DNA from: Fuscovulum blasticum DSM 2131
Lineage (GTDB): Bacteria; Pseudomonadota; Alphaproteobacteria; Rhodobacterales; Rhodobacteraceae
Assembly (NCBI RefSeq): GCF_003034965.1
Contig: NZ_PZKE01000005.1
Location: 124,001-188,000 of the forward strand
DNA length: 64,000 nucleotides
Direction: 5' to 3'
How positions within the stretch are numbered: position 1 is the first letter of the stretch; each line of letters begins with the position of its first letter. Under the pieces are notes generated by a model. It saw only the letters and a program-made list of their open reading frames with translations. It had not been told where the DNA came from and did no database searches. The position numbers and the translations under genes are program-made. Of this stretch, positions 54,344 to 63,359 are shown one piece after another.

Positions 54344-54808
54344 TTACGCGCTCCGGGTGTTCTTCGGGTTCAGCGCCTTCACGTCCAGGACGGTGGGCTG
54401 CTGGGCTTCATGGGGATGGGCGGCGCCGGCGTAGACGCGCAGGTTCGACATCTGCTGACGACCCAGACGGTTGCGGGTGATCATCCGCTCGACGGCCTTT
54501 TCGACCACACGCTCGGGGTGCGGGCCTTCCAGCACGGCCTTGGCGGTACGGCTCTTGATGCCGCCCGGGTGGCCGGTGTGCCAGTAGTAGACCTTGTCAT
54601 TGCGCTTGTTGCCGGTCATCTGCACCTTGTCGGCGTTGATGACGATGACATTGTCGCCCATGTCCATGTGGGGGGTGAACGTCGGCTTGTTCTTGCCGCG
54701 CAGGATGTTTGCGACGATCGTGGCAAGGCGGCCCAGAACGACGCCCTCGGCGTCGATCAGGATCCACTTCTTCTCGATGTCCGCAGGTGTTGCGGTATAG
54801 GTCTTCAT
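54344..54808 (-). CDS. rplM: 50S ribosomal protein L13
   Basis: A 154-residue L13 beginning [20 protein letters not shown], with the signature [20 protein letters not shown] and [20 protein letters not shown]. The ATG at 54808 matches relatives; an ATG 12 bases upstream adds MGPP. First gene of the rplM-rpsI operon. A consensus -10 TATAAT lies about 140 bases upstream. Confidence 0.97.
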   Translation of the reverse strand: MKTYTATPADIEKKWILIDAEGVVLGRLATIVANILRGKNKPTFTPHMDMGDNVIVINADKVQMTGNKRNDKVYYWHTGHPGGIKSRTAKAVLEGPHPERVVEKAVERMITRNRLGRQQMSNLRVYAGAAHPHEAQQPTVLDVKALNPKNTRSA

Positions 54809-54948
54809 CGGTGGTCCCATAAGGGTTGAGGCGAGGGAGCACCCCCCGCGAATTCGGATGCGGGCTTATCGCTGAACCCGCCGCCCCCGTCAAGCGCGGC
54901 ACGGAACATAATATCAAGCAAATTCAATACCTTTGCGTAAGCGGTATC

Positions 54949-54954
54949 ATTATA
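54949..54954 (-). promoter_or_regulatory. Candidate -10 element of rplM-rpsI promoter
   Basis: TATAAT in the context GGGGTATAATGATACC on the minus strand, about 140 bases before rplM. The -35 region at normal spacing is not consensus. The transcript would have a long untranslated leader. Confidence 0.5.
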
Positions 54955-55013
54955 CCCCACGCACAGCCCACTGTTTTCCTCACAAATTCCGCTTTCCCTG
55001 CGCGGGGAACAGG

Positions 55014-55811
55014 TCAGCGCAGCTTGGGCGGGCTGTCGGGGTCCATGCCGGGCGGAAGAGGAACCGTCTCGCGCCGAACATCGGGCGCCTCGGGTTCCGG
55101 CAGGTCGAAGCGCAAGGCACAGTCGGCCATGGCCTGGGCGGCGGGATCGCCAGCGGACAGGAAGGCCACGTCCACCTGCCCCGCTTCCAGCCCCGAGAAA
55201 ACCAGCGTTTCCTGCACCGCCCGCGCCAGCGCCGGCTCGGCCCCCGGCACCGCGTCCAGAAAGGCCAGCATATGCCCCAGCCGCCCGCCGGAATGGCGCA
55301 CCCCGGCCAGCAGCGCCGCCGTTGCCAACCCGCCGGCCCGTGCCAGCTTGGCATCCAGCCCCAGAACGAAGCCTTCGGGCAGCGAGGGCGCCACGAAGGA
55401 CTCCGCCCGCAACTCGGCCTCTTCCGGCTCTGGCTCCAGCGCCTCGGCCAGCCAATCCAGCGCCTCGGGTGGCAGCAGCATTTCCGACGGGGCCACGCCA
55501 AGGTTGACCCCCAGCCCGATCCCCTGCCCTTTCAACAGCCCGGCGATCACCCGCCCCGGCAGCACCGCATAGGGGGCGATCCCGCCCGAGAACTCGGCCA
55601 TCCGTTCTTCGCGGTCGAAAACCAGCACGACCGGGCCGGACTCAAGTTCGAACACGCGGGGGTCCAGCACCTCGGCCTCGGCTTCGCGTTCAAGCAGAAG
55701 GAACAGCTCGCCATCCGCCAGCCGTTCATAGAAGCGCAGCAGCGCGGTCTCGTCCTCGGGATGGGCCGAAACCGCGGCATGTGCGGCGTCCAGCAGGGTC
55801 ACAACGGTCAT
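55014..55811 (-). CDS. SseB-family protein
   Basis: A 265-residue acidic protein from ATG 55811 (MTVVTLLDAAHAAVSAHPED). The N-terminal half matches the SseB N-domain (RFYERLADGELFLLLEREAE, and FDREERMAEFSGGIAPYAVL). The C-terminal half is rich in Ala, Glu and Leu, with PEALDWLAEALEPEPEEAEL. Role in alphaproteobacteria is not known. Its ATG overlaps the stop of the upstream glycosylase-like gene, so the two are co-translated. Confidence 0.78.
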   Translation of the reverse strand: MTVVTLLDAAHAAVSAHPEDETALLRFYERLADGELFLLLEREAEAEVLDPRVFELESGPVVLVFDREERMAEFSGGIAPYAVLPGRVIAGLLKGQGIGLGVNLGVAPSEMLLPPEALDWLAEALEPEPEEAELRAESFVAPSLPEGFVLGLDAKLARAGGLATAALLAGVRHSGGRLGHMLAFLDAVPGAEPALARAVQETLVFSGLEAGQVDVAFLSAGDPAAQAMADCALRFDLPEPEAPDVRRETVPLPPGMDPDSPPKLR

Positions 55812-56395
55812 GGGGCCTCCAACACGGCGCGCACCCGGGCCCGCAACACGGGCAGAAGGTCGGCCGCGAACCAGGGATTGCGCGTCAGCCACCCGGTATT
55901 CCGCCAGGACGGATGCGGCAAGGGAAAGATGCCGTTTTCCGAATGTCTGCGCCAGTCCGCCACCGCCGCCGTCACGTCGCGCAGACCCAGATGCCAGCGG
56001 ATCGCATGGCCACCCACCAGCAGACGCAACCGGACCTGAGGCAGCACATCCATCACGCGCGCCCGCCAGGTAGCCGCGCACAGCGGCGGCGGCGGCAGAT
56101 CAGCGCCGCGTGCATTGTACCCGGGAAAGCAGAACGCCATCGGCACAATCGCGACCCGCGTCCGGTCATAGAACTCGGGGGCCAACAGCCCCGTCCAGTC
56201 GCGCAGGCGGTCGCCGGAAGCGTCTGTGAAGGGCCGTCCGCTGGCCTGAACCCGCGCTCCCGGCGCCTGCCCCGCGATCAGCAGCCGCGCCGTGGGTGCG
56301 AACCAGACGACAGGGCGCGGCTCATGCGCCGTGGCGGTGGCGGCAAAGCGCGCGGCACAAAGCCGGCAGGCGCGAATGTCCTTGGCAAGGTCCAT
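55808..56395 (-). CDS. Uracil-DNA glycosylase-family protein
   Basis: A 195-residue member of the UDG superfamily (4Fe-4S type). Starts MDLAKDIRACRLCAARFAAT, with the CxxC pair that contributes to the cluster. Catalytic-motif-like run is GQAPGARVQASGRPF and the second motif is HPSWRNTGWL. The expected Asn/Asp in the first motif is not obvious: the sequence reads GQAPG rather than GEAPG-D/N, so it may be one of the less studied uracil-DNA glycosylase-like families. It may act on DNA base damage or another substrate. Confidence 0.78.
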   Translation of the reverse strand: MDLAKDIRACRLCAARFAATATAHEPRPVVWFAPTARLLIAGQAPGARVQASGRPFTDASGDRLRDWTGLLAPEFYDRTRVAIVPMAFCFPGYNARGADLPPPPLCAATWRARVMDVLPQVRLRLLVGGHAIRWHLGLRDVTAAVADWRRHSENGIFPLPHPSWRNTGWLTRNPWFAADLLPVLRARVRAVLEAP

Positions 56396-56545
56396 GCCGC
56401 GCAGGATAGCGCTGCCACCGCGCCAGCGCAAAACCCCGGTTTTGCCCCCCTGTGCAGCCCGGCCACAGCACCCGACGATCCCGCCCCGCCCGCTTGCGAG
56501 GTGGGGGCACAGAAGCTAGCGAGAAGGTCAGGAGACCCGCGGCCC

Positions 56546-57757
56546 ATGTATCGAATCTCGCCCTTTGTCCGTCATTTCGCCCTGGCCCTGCTGGGGGGCG
56601 CCGGGATTGCCACGCTTTGGGTCAACCTGTCGCCGGGCAGCTATTACGACTTTGTCGAATGGCACATGGCCGAACTGTCCCTGCCGGGCTGGATCTGGGC
56701 GGGCACGGTGACGCTGACGCCCTTCATGGTGGTGACAGACATCCTGATGGCGCTGTTCTTCTTCTTCATCGGCAAGGAACTTTGGGAAGCGCTGATCCTG
56801 GAGCGCGGCGCGCTGTCGGGCGGGCGGGCGCTGCTGCCGGCAGGACTGGTGGTTTCGGGCATGATCGGGGCCGCGCTGATGTGGATCGTGCTGTCGGCCC
56901 TGATCGAAACCGCCGAGGAGGCCGGCTTCGCGACCGGCTGGCAGGTGCCGCTGGGGTCTGATGTGGTGTTGGCCTACCTGTTCGGCCGCCTGGCCTTCGG
57001 GCCGGGTCATCCGGCGCTGCACCTGTTGCTGCTGCTGGCCATCGGCACCGATATTCTAGCGTTGCTGGTTCTGGGCCTGTCCAGCCCGCATCTGTCGTTC
57101 CGTCTGCTCTGGCTGGTGCTGCCCGTGGCGGCCTCGGGGGCGGTCTGGGCGCTTTACGGGCGCCGTCCGCCCCCCGGCACCAGCGAATTGCGCCGCCGGG
57201 CCGGCATGGCCCTGTGGCCCTATATGCTGGCCGGCGCGGCCAGTTGGTTCGGCGTCGCCGCCTCGGGCCTGCCCGCCACACTGGGCCTGTTGCCGGTGAT
57301 TCCGGCCATCGCCCATGCCGACCGCAGTTTCGGCCTGTTCGCCGAGGCCGAAACCTTCCTGCACGATCCGCTGAACCGGCTGGCGCATCTTCTGATCCGG
57401 CCTGTCGCGGTGGTGCTGTTCCTGTTCGGGCTGGTGCGCGGCGGCGTGGACCTGCTGGCCTTTGCCCCGACCACACTTGTCACTCTGGGCAGCCTGTGGG
57501 TCGGCCGCCCGCTGGGCATGGCGCTTGGGGCACTTGGTCTTGCGCTGGTCTTCGGCCTGCGCCTGCCGCCGCAGGTCCGGCTGCGCCATCTGGGGCTGAT
57601 CCTTGTGATCCTTGGCTGCGGCTTCACCGTGCCGGCCATCGCCTTGGCCGCCGCCCTGCCTGGCGGCGCGATGCAGGAAGCGGCGCGCATGGGCCTGGCT
57701 CTCAGCCTGCTGGCAGGCCCGCTGGCCCTGCTTCTGGCGCGCAGCGGCGGACGGTGA
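56546..57757 (+). CDS. NhaA-like Na+/H+ antiporter
   Basis: A 403-residue, about 12-helix protein from ATG 56546 (MYRISPFVRHFALALLGGAG) with AGGAGA upstream. Similarity to NhaA is clear in ALFFFFIGKELWEALILERG and FLFGLVRGGVDLLAF. The TM IV Asp (E. coli Asp133) is kept as PLGSDVVLAYLFGRL. In TM V, where E. coli has adjacent Asp163-Asp164 for ion binding, the sequence is AIGTDILALLVLG, so the first Asp is Thr. Exchange may be altered in stoichiometry or ion, or the protein may be regulatory. Divergent from the glycosylase-like gene. Confidence 0.83.
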   Translation: MYRISPFVRHFALALLGGAGIATLWVNLSPGSYYDFVEWHMAELSLPGWIWAGTVTLTPFMVVTDILMALFFFFIGKELWEALILERGALSGGRALLPAGLVVSGMIGAALMWIVLSALIETAEEAGFATGWQVPLGSDVVLAYLFGRLAFGPGHPALHLLLLLAIGTDILALLVLGLSSPHLSFRLLWLVLPVAASGAVWALYGRRPPPGTSELRRRAGMALWPYMLAGAASWFGVAASGLPATLGLLPVIPAIAHADRSFGLFAEAETFLHDPLNRLAHLLIRPVAVVLFLFGLVRGGVDLLAFAPTTLVTLGSLWVGRPLGMALGALGLALVFGLRLPPQVRLRHLGLILVILGCGFTVPAIALAAALPGGAMQEAARMGLALSLLAGPLALLLARSGGR

Positions 57758-57977
57758 CGCTGCGGTCCCTGTTCACATTATCCTGACCGGCCATTGCCGT
57801 AACGCCCGTTTCAAGACATACTGTTGCCCAAATATCCGGTCACAGGAGTTGCCCGGACAAGCCGGGCAGTGGCTTTGATCCGGCTTTCTTGAGGGAACAA
57901 GGTCATCGCGAAATCAGGCGTAAATCCAGCCAGAATGACAAGGCGTTCAATGCCGCCCCGCGGTGCAAGACAGTGAC

Positions 57978-58628
57978 ATGATCGAGTTCAATAACGTCTC
58001 AAAATCCTTCTGGACCGGCGTCCAGCGCAAGGTCATTCTCGACCGTGCTTCCTTTCGCGTTGAAATGGGCCGGTCGCTGGGAATTCTGGCCCAGAACGGC
58101 ACCGGAAAAACCACCCTCATCCAGATGATGGCCGGGCTGGAAAAGCCCGACGAAGGCACGATCACGCGCACCTGCCGGGTGTCTTTTCCCCTTGGCTTCA
58201 TGGGGGGCGTGTCGCGCCGACATTCCGCACACGAGAACAGCCGCTACATCGCCCGTCTTTACGGGCTTGACCCCGACTATGTCGAAAGTTTCTGCCGCTG
58301 GGTCTGCGACCTGGGCGAATATTTCGAGATGCCGATGTCGGTCTATTCTTCGGGGATGAAGGCGCGGTTCACCTTCTCGCTGATGCTGGCGCTGGAATTC
58401 GACATCTACCTGATCGACGAGGGTATGCCCTCGACGGCGGATGTTGCCTTCAACCGCAAGGCCGGCGCGATCCTGCGCGAACGGCTGCAGAAGGCGACCG
58501 TGGTGATCGTTTCACACTCGCCGCAGACGATCGAAAAGTTTTGCAAGCAGGCGGCCGTGTTGAAGAATGGCCGTCTTTATCAGTTCGACACCCTGGAAGA
58601 AGCGAGAAGCCTTTATGACTACGCTTAA
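57978..58628 (+). CDS. kpsT: Capsular polysaccharide ABC exporter ATPase (KpsT-like)
   Basis: A 216-residue ATPase beginning MIEFNNVSKSFWTGVQRKVI (a GTG at 57963 would add five residues). Walker A is AQNGTGKTTLIQMM, signature YSSGMKARFTFSLMLALEF, Walker B YLIDEGMPSTADVAF; the DEGMP in place of DEPT is typical of KpsT exporters. Energises transfer of capsule chains across the inner membrane. Its permease KpsM is not in the window. It overlaps the KpsE-like gene by 14 bases. Confidence 0.9.
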   Translation: MIEFNNVSKSFWTGVQRKVILDRASFRVEMGRSLGILAQNGTGKTTLIQMMAGLEKPDEGTITRTCRVSFPLGFMGGVSRRHSAHENSRYIARLYGLDPDYVESFCRWVCDLGEYFEMPMSVYSSGMKARFTFSLMLALEFDIYLIDEGMPSTADVAFNRKAGAILRERLQKATVVIVSHSPQTIEKFCKQAAVLKNGRLYQFDTLEEARSLYDYA

Positions 58629-60366
58629 GGTTCCCCGTTTCAACCTGAACCGCCCCGACCCGGATGCCGCGGCAGATCCCGCGCCGCGGCCCGCCGCTTC
58701 TGCAGCCTCTCCGGCTTCGACATCGAAGGACAGCGACATGTCCTTCGATACGTTTGATGACGGGTTCGGCGATCAGGTCTTTCCGGGATCTGCCGCGGCC
58801 GAACGTGCGGCTGCGGCCGGCGCAACGGCCCCACAGCCCGGGCCAGCGGATGCGGCCGAGGATGACGCCAACGTATCGCCGGAGGTTGCCGCAGAACTGG
58901 CCGCGATCCGCGCCGAAGGCCTGACGGGCCGTCAGTTGCGGGTTGCCCGCCGGCTGGCCCAACGGCGCAACATCGCGGCAACATCGGATTACGACGCCGT
59001 CCGCCTGCTGCGCGCTGCGGGCATCGACCCGTTCCAACGGCGGGCCATGCTGGAACTTGTCGGCACGGAACCCGCAACCGAGGCGGCCACTGGCGGAGGT
59101 GGCGGCCAGCCGCCGGCCTCTGAAGGGCGCGCCCTGACACCGCTGCCCGGCGATGGCGTGAAGCTGCCGCAACGGACACGGCCGCCACAACCGCCGTCGA
59201 CCGAGCGTGTCGAAGTGAACCACGCGGCCGAAATCCTGAAGATGCAGCAGGAAATCGCGCGCCGGCGCCGGCGCAAGCTGATGATGCTGGGTGGACGGCT
59301 GTTCGCCTTCGTGCTGCTGCCCACGATTGTTGCCTTCTGGTATTTCTCGCAGATTGCCACGCCGCTTTATGCAACCAAGTCGGAGTTCGTGATCCAGGCG
59401 GCCGATCCGCCGCAGGCCTCGGGTATGGGGGGGCTTCTTTCGGGCACACCCATGGCCCATGCGCAGGATTCCATTGCCGTGCAGGGCTATCTGCAAAGCC
59501 GTGAGGCGTTGCAGCGACTTGAGGCCGACCATGGTTTCAAGGAATATTTCCAGGGCAGCAACATCGACGCGCTGACGCGCCTGCCGCCGGATGCCTCGCT
59601 GGAAGACGCTTACAAACTTTACAGCAAGTATATCCTCATTTCCTACGACCCGACCGAAGGTCTGGTGCGGATGGAGGTGATGGCAGCCGATCCGAAGGTT
59701 TCGGCAGACTGGTCCAAGCAGTTGATTTCCTATGCGGAAGAACAGGTCGACAAGATGTCCCTGCGTCTGCGCGAGGATTCGATGAAGGGCGCGAAGGAAC
59801 AGTATACCGAGGCCGAAACCGCCGTGATTGATGCCCAGCAGCGGCTGGTCGCACTGCAGGAGAAGTTCAACGTTCTTTCGTCTGAAACCGAGGTTCAACT
59901 GATTGCCACGCAGATCAGCCAGCTTGAATCGCAACTGACGACCGAACAGTTGAATCTGGCGCAGATGGAGGCGAACGCGAACCCGAACCAGGCCCGGATG
60001 GAGCCCGTCAAGCGCCGGATCGCAACGCTGGAAGAGCAGATCGCCAACCTGCGCGCCAAGATGACGGTCAATGGCGAGGAAAGCCAGTCGCTGGCCCGGA
60101 TTCAGGGTGAGTTGCTGGTCGCCAAGGCCGATGTCGAGACCCGCCAACTGGTCCTGGCTCAGGCGCTGCAATCCATGGAAAACTCCCGGATCGAGGCCAA
60201 TCGTCAGGTGCGCTACCTGTCGCTCTCTGTCTCGCCGGTCCCGCCGGATGAACCGACCTATCCGCGCGTCTTCGAGAACACGCTGGTTACCATGCTGATC
60301 CTGCTGGGCATCTATCTGATGATCTCGATGACCGCCGCGATCCTGCGCGAACAGGTTTCAGCGTAA
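58615..60366 (+). CDS. kpsE: Capsule export inner membrane protein, KpsE-like, long N-terminal extension
   Basis: A 583-residue polysaccharide co-polymerase. Its first 210 residues are a Pro/Ala-rich region plus a compact motif LTGRQLRVARRLAQRRNIAA then TSDYDAVRLLRAAGIDP, seen in Rhodobacteraceae capsule proteins but not in E. coli KpsE. TM1 is LFAFVLLPTIVAFWYFSQIA, the periplasmic part contains a long coiled coil (residues about 390-540, rich in EAETAVIDAQQRLVALQEKF-type heptads), and TM2 is near the C-terminus (TLVTMLILLGIYLMISMTAA). Start ATG 58615 lies inside the kpsT end. Confidence 0.85.
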   Translation: MTTLKVPRFNLNRPDPDAAADPAPRPAASAASPASTSKDSDMSFDTFDDGFGDQVFPGSAAAERAAAAGATAPQPGPADAAEDDANVSPEVAAELAAIRAEGLTGRQLRVARRLAQRRNIAATSDYDAVRLLRAAGIDPFQRRAMLELVGTEPATEAATGGGGGQPPASEGRALTPLPGDGVKLPQRTRPPQPPSTERVEVNHAAEILKMQQEIARRRRRKLMMLGGRLFAFVLLPTIVAFWYFSQIATPLYATKSEFVIQAADPPQASGMGGLLSGTPMAHAQDSIAVQGYLQSREALQRLEADHGFKEYFQGSNIDALTRLPPDASLEDAYKLYSKYILISYDPTEGLVRMEVMAADPKVSADWSKQLISYAEEQVDKMSLRLREDSMKGAKEQYTEAETAVIDAQQRLVALQEKFNVLSSETEVQLIATQISQLESQLTTEQLNLAQMEANANPNQARMEPVKRRIATLEEQIANLRAKMTVNGEESQSLARIQGELLVAKADVETRQLVLAQALQSMENSRIEANRQVRYLSLSVSPVPPDEPTYPRVFENTLVTMLILLGIYLMISMTAAILREQVSA

Positions 60367-60377
60367 GGGGTGTGATC

Positions 60378-61208
60378 ATGAAAACGGTCCAGATCGGCGG
60401 CGTGACCGTCGGAAATACGCAGGGGTTGACGGTCATCGCCGGCCCCTGCCAGCTTGAAAGTCTGGACCACGCCCAGATGATTGCCGGCACCCTGTCCGAG
60501 GCCTGCGCGGCCGCAGGGGCGCAGTTCGTGTTCAAGGGCAGCTATGACAAGGCCAACCGCACCTCGCTTTCAGGCAAGCGCGGGCTGGGAATGGAGGCCG
60601 GGCTGAAGGTGCTGCAGGCCATCAAGGCGATGGGCCTGCCGGTGCTGACCGATTTCCACGAACCTGCGCAGGCGGCCGAGGTGGCCTCGGTCGTTGACGT
60701 GTTGCAGATCCCCGCGCTCTTGTGCCGGCAGACCGATCTGCTCTTGGCGGCGGGGGCCACCGGGGCCGCCGTGAACGTCAAGAAGGGCCAGTTCCTTGAC
60801 CCTTATGGCATGGCCAATGTGGCCGCCAAGATCGCCTCGACCGGGAATGACCGCATCCTGCTGACCGAACGGGGCACGACCTTCGGCTACAATGGCCTTG
60901 TCGCCGACATGCGCGCCCTGCCGATCATGGGCCGCACGGGATACCCCGTGATCATGGACGCCACCCATGCCGTCGCTTTCCCCGGCGGGCTGGGCGACAG
61001 TTCCGGCGGCCAGCGGGAATTCGCGCCGGTTCTAGCCCGGGCGGCCGTGTCGCTGGGCATCGCCGGCGTCTTTCTGGAAACCCACGAAGACCCCGACCGG
61101 GCGCCTTCGGACGGGCCGAACATGATCCGGCTGTCGGACATGCCGGCGCTGATCGAAAGCCTGATGGCCTTCGACCGCCTTGCAAAGGCCAACCCGCTGC
61201 ACGTCTGA
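60378..61208 (+). CDS. kdsA: 3-deoxy-8-phosphooctulonate synthase
   Basis: Condenses phosphoenolpyruvate with arabinose 5-phosphate to Kdo-8-phosphate, for LPS and capsule linker Kdo. The 276-residue product has normal length. The motif AGPCQLES has Cys where the metal-free E. coli enzyme has Asn, so it should be of the metal-dependent class. Other marks are DKANRTSLSGKRGLGMEAGL, TDFHEPAQAAEVASVVDVLQ and FLETHEDPDRAPSDGPNMI. The ATG at 60378 follows AAGGGG. Its place after KpsT/KpsE suits synthesis of the poly-Kdo capsule linker. Confidence 0.94.
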   Translation: MKTVQIGGVTVGNTQGLTVIAGPCQLESLDHAQMIAGTLSEACAAAGAQFVFKGSYDKANRTSLSGKRGLGMEAGLKVLQAIKAMGLPVLTDFHEPAQAAEVASVVDVLQIPALLCRQTDLLLAAGATGAAVNVKKGQFLDPYGMANVAAKIASTGNDRILLTERGTTFGYNGLVADMRALPIMGRTGYPVIMDATHAVAFPGGLGDSSGGQREFAPVLARAAVSLGIAGVFLETHEDPDRAPSDGPNMIRLSDMPALIESLMAFDRLAKANPLHV

Positions 61209-61261
61209 TTGGTGCTGTCAGGGTGCGTGTCACCCGAACAGCCGCCCCCCATTGGGACTCG

Positions 61262-61954
61262 TCACCGGGCCAGCGCAAGGTCTATGGCGGCTGCGCAATG
61301 GATCAGCGTTGTGTCGAAGACCGGCACCGGCACGTTGCCCGCTGTCAACAGCATCCCAACCTCGGTGCAGCCCAGGATCAGGCTGTCGGCCCCCGACTGC
61401 ACCAGCCGCTCTGCGATGCCCACATAGACGCTGCGGCTGTCGTCGCGAATGATGTCGCGGCAAAGCTCTTCATAGATGATCCGATGCGTCTCGGCCCGGT
61501 CTGCCGCATCGGGCAACACCGGCATCACCCCGGCCGCGCGCAAGCGGTCGGTGTAGAAGCCCTGCTCCATGGTAAAAGCCGTCGCCATCAGGCAGGGCCG
61601 ACGCAACCCCGCCGCCCGGATCGCCGCGGCCGTGGCATCGGCGATATGCAGCAGCGGGATCGAGACGCCCGACATCATCTCATCGGCCAGCTTGTGCATG
61701 GTGTTGGTCGCCAGCACCAGAATCCCGGCACCGCCACGTTCCAACGCCCGCGCCTCGGCGTTCAGGATACGGCCTGCCGCCGCCCAGTCGCCGGCGGCCT
61801 GCAGCGCCGCGATCGGGGCGAAATCCAGCGACCGGATCAGCAGTTCGGGCGAATGAAGCCCACCCAGCCGTTCGCGCGTCAGGCGACACAGTTCACGATA
61901 GTAAAGCTGGGTCGAGGCGGCGGACATGCCGCCCAGAATACCGATGGTCTTCAT
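61262..61954 (-). CDS. Aspartate/glutamate racemase-family protein lacking first catalytic Cys
   Basis: A 230-residue homologue of YgeA. It starts MKTIGILGGMSAASTQLYYR, with the PLP-independent two-base racemase fold. The first catalytic residue is normally Cys in a CTNTMHK motif; here it reads ILVLATNTMHKL, so Cys is Ala. The second, in LILGCTEVGML, is kept. It therefore cannot work as a standard two-Cys racemase; one-sided isomerisation, lyase or binding roles are possible. Its ATG overlaps the upstream flavoprotein stop by one base. Confidence 0.85.
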   Translation of the reverse strand: MKTIGILGGMSAASTQLYYRELCRLTRERLGGLHSPELLIRSLDFAPIAALQAAGDWAAAGRILNAEARALERGGAGILVLATNTMHKLADEMMSGVSIPLLHIADATAAAIRAAGLRRPCLMATAFTMEQGFYTDRLRAAGVMPVLPDAADRAETHRIIYEELCRDIIRDDSRSVYVGIAERLVQSGADSLILGCTEVGMLLTAGNVPVPVFDTTLIHCAAAIDLALAR

Positions 61955-63129
61955 CACGCCACCTGCCCCGCGGCCCAGCCGCTGGACCAGGCCCATTGGA
62001 AGTTGTAGCCACCCAACCAGCCGGTCACATCGACCACCTCGCCCACGAAATACAGGCCCGGCACGGCCTTCGCCTCCATCGTGCGGGCGTCAAGACCGTC
62101 GGTATCGACGCCGCCCAGCGTCACCTCGGCCGTGCGGTAGCCTTCGCTGCCCACCGGCATCAGCCGCCAGTCGGCCAGCCCCGCTGCCACCCGGTCCAGC
62201 ACCGCCCCCGGCATTTCTGCCAGGGGGCCGGAGAGGCCCGAGGCCTCGGCCAGATGGCGGGCAAGCCGTTCCGGCACCAGCCGCGCCAGCGCGCCGGCAA
62301 GATGACCCTTGCCGCCGCTGGCCTTGGCCGCCCGCAACACCGCCGCGCCGTCCTGGCCCGGGCAAAGATTGACCGAGATCGCCTGCCCCTCGCGCCAGTA
62401 GGACGAGATCTGCAGGATCGCCGGGCCGGACAGGCCGCGATGGGTGAACAAGACCGCTTCGTCAAAGCCGGTCTTGCCGCAGGAAACCCTGCCCTGCACC
62501 GCCACCCCGGCCAGCGGCTTCAGCCAGACCAGTTCCTGCTCGGCAAAGGTCAGCGGCACCAGCGCGGGGCGGGTCTCGGTCACGGCAAGGCTGAAGCTTT
62601 CCGCGACACGATAGCCGTAGCCCGAGGCCCCCATCTTCGGAATCGACTTGCCGCCCGTGGCGACGATCACCGCCGCAGCCTCCTGCACGCCGCGATCCGT
62701 TTCCACCGCGAATCCATTGCCTTGGCGCGCAACCGCCCCCAGCGAGCACCCGGTCCAGAGCGTGCCGCCGACCGCCGCCAGATCACCCGTCAGCCAGTCC
62801 ACCACCTGCGTCGCCGGACCATCACAGAAAAGCTGCCCCAGCGTTTTTTCATGCCAGGCGATTCCCGCCGCATCCATGCGCGCGATGAAATCCCACTGAG
62901 TAAACCGCTTCAGCGCCGACAGCGCGAAGCGCGGGTTACGGCCAAGGTAGCGGTCGGCCGAAATCTCTAGATTCGTGAAGTTGCACCGACCGCCGCCAGA
63001 GATTCGGATCTTCTCGGCCGGCTTGGCGGCATGGTCCACGACCAGCACCCGCCGCCCGCGCCGTGCAGCCTCGATCCCGGCAAAAAGCCCTGCCGCGCCG
63101 GCCCCCAGCACCATTACATCCCAGTCCAA
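61954..63129 (-). CDS. BaiN/HI0933-type FAD-dependent oxidoreductase
   Basis: A 391-residue flavoprotein of the HI0933/BaiN group. The TTG start at 63129 (DWDVMVLGAGAAGLFAGIEA) has GGAGG five bases upstream; a longer frame to 63255 would overlap tRNA-Gln and is rejected. FAD motif GAGAAGLFAGIEAARRG, then the family signature RISGGGRCNFTNLE and the C-terminal VGEVVDVTGWLGGYNFQWAW. Members include a bile-acid-like enoyl reductase and a family of unknown function. Stop and next start share one base. Confidence 0.87.
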   Translation of the reverse strand: MDWDVMVLGAGAAGLFAGIEAARRGRRVLVVDHAAKPAEKIRISGGGRCNFTNLEISADRYLGRNPRFALSALKRFTQWDFIARMDAAGIAWHEKTLGQLFCDGPATQVVDWLTGDLAAVGGTLWTGCSLGAVARQGNGFAVETDRGVQEAAAVIVATGGKSIPKMGASGYGYRVAESFSLAVTETRPALVPLTFAEQELVWLKPLAGVAVQGRVSCGKTGFDEAVLFTHRGLSGPAILQISSYWREGQAISVNLCPGQDGAAVLRAAKASGGKGHLAGALARLVPERLARHLAEASGLSGPLAEMPGAVLDRVAAGLADWRLMPVGSEGYRTAEVTLGGVDTDGLDARTMEAKAVPGLYFVGEVVDVTGWLGGYNFQWAWSSGWAAGQVA

Positions 63130-63210
63130 TTCATCCTCCAAGAGCCGCCGAAAAATCGCGTCTTCCCCCTTGCGGCCCGGAAAGCGCTTCGCTAAACACC
63201 GCCGCACGGT

Positions 63211-63285
<75 letters not shown>

Positions 63286-63297
63286 AATCCTTCCTTT

Positions 63298-63321
63298 GAC
63301 GGAAGAAATGACGGAAGAAAT
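63298..63321. repeat. Tandem 12-bp repeat beside tRNA-Gln
   Basis: GACGGAAGAAAT occurs twice in a row directly after tRNA-Gln and before a terminator hairpin. It may be a small duplication or a remnant of tRNA-targeted integration. Confidence 0.7.
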
Positions 63322-63322
63322 C

Positions 63323-63346
63323 CGGGCCCCTTCTGGGGCCCGTTTT
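63323..63346. terminator. Terminator between tRNA-Gln and aroB
   Basis: CGGGCCCC/GGGGCCCG arms with TTCT loop and TTTTC after the plus-strand arm; 13 bases from the convergent aroB stop. Confidence 0.85.
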
Positions 63347-63359
63347 CATTTCCGCGCCA

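Noticed and set aside
57850-57868. Hairpin TGCCCGG/CCGGGCA upstream of kpsT
   Set aside because: Short, without T-run or known motif; not enough to call a terminator or regulatory element.
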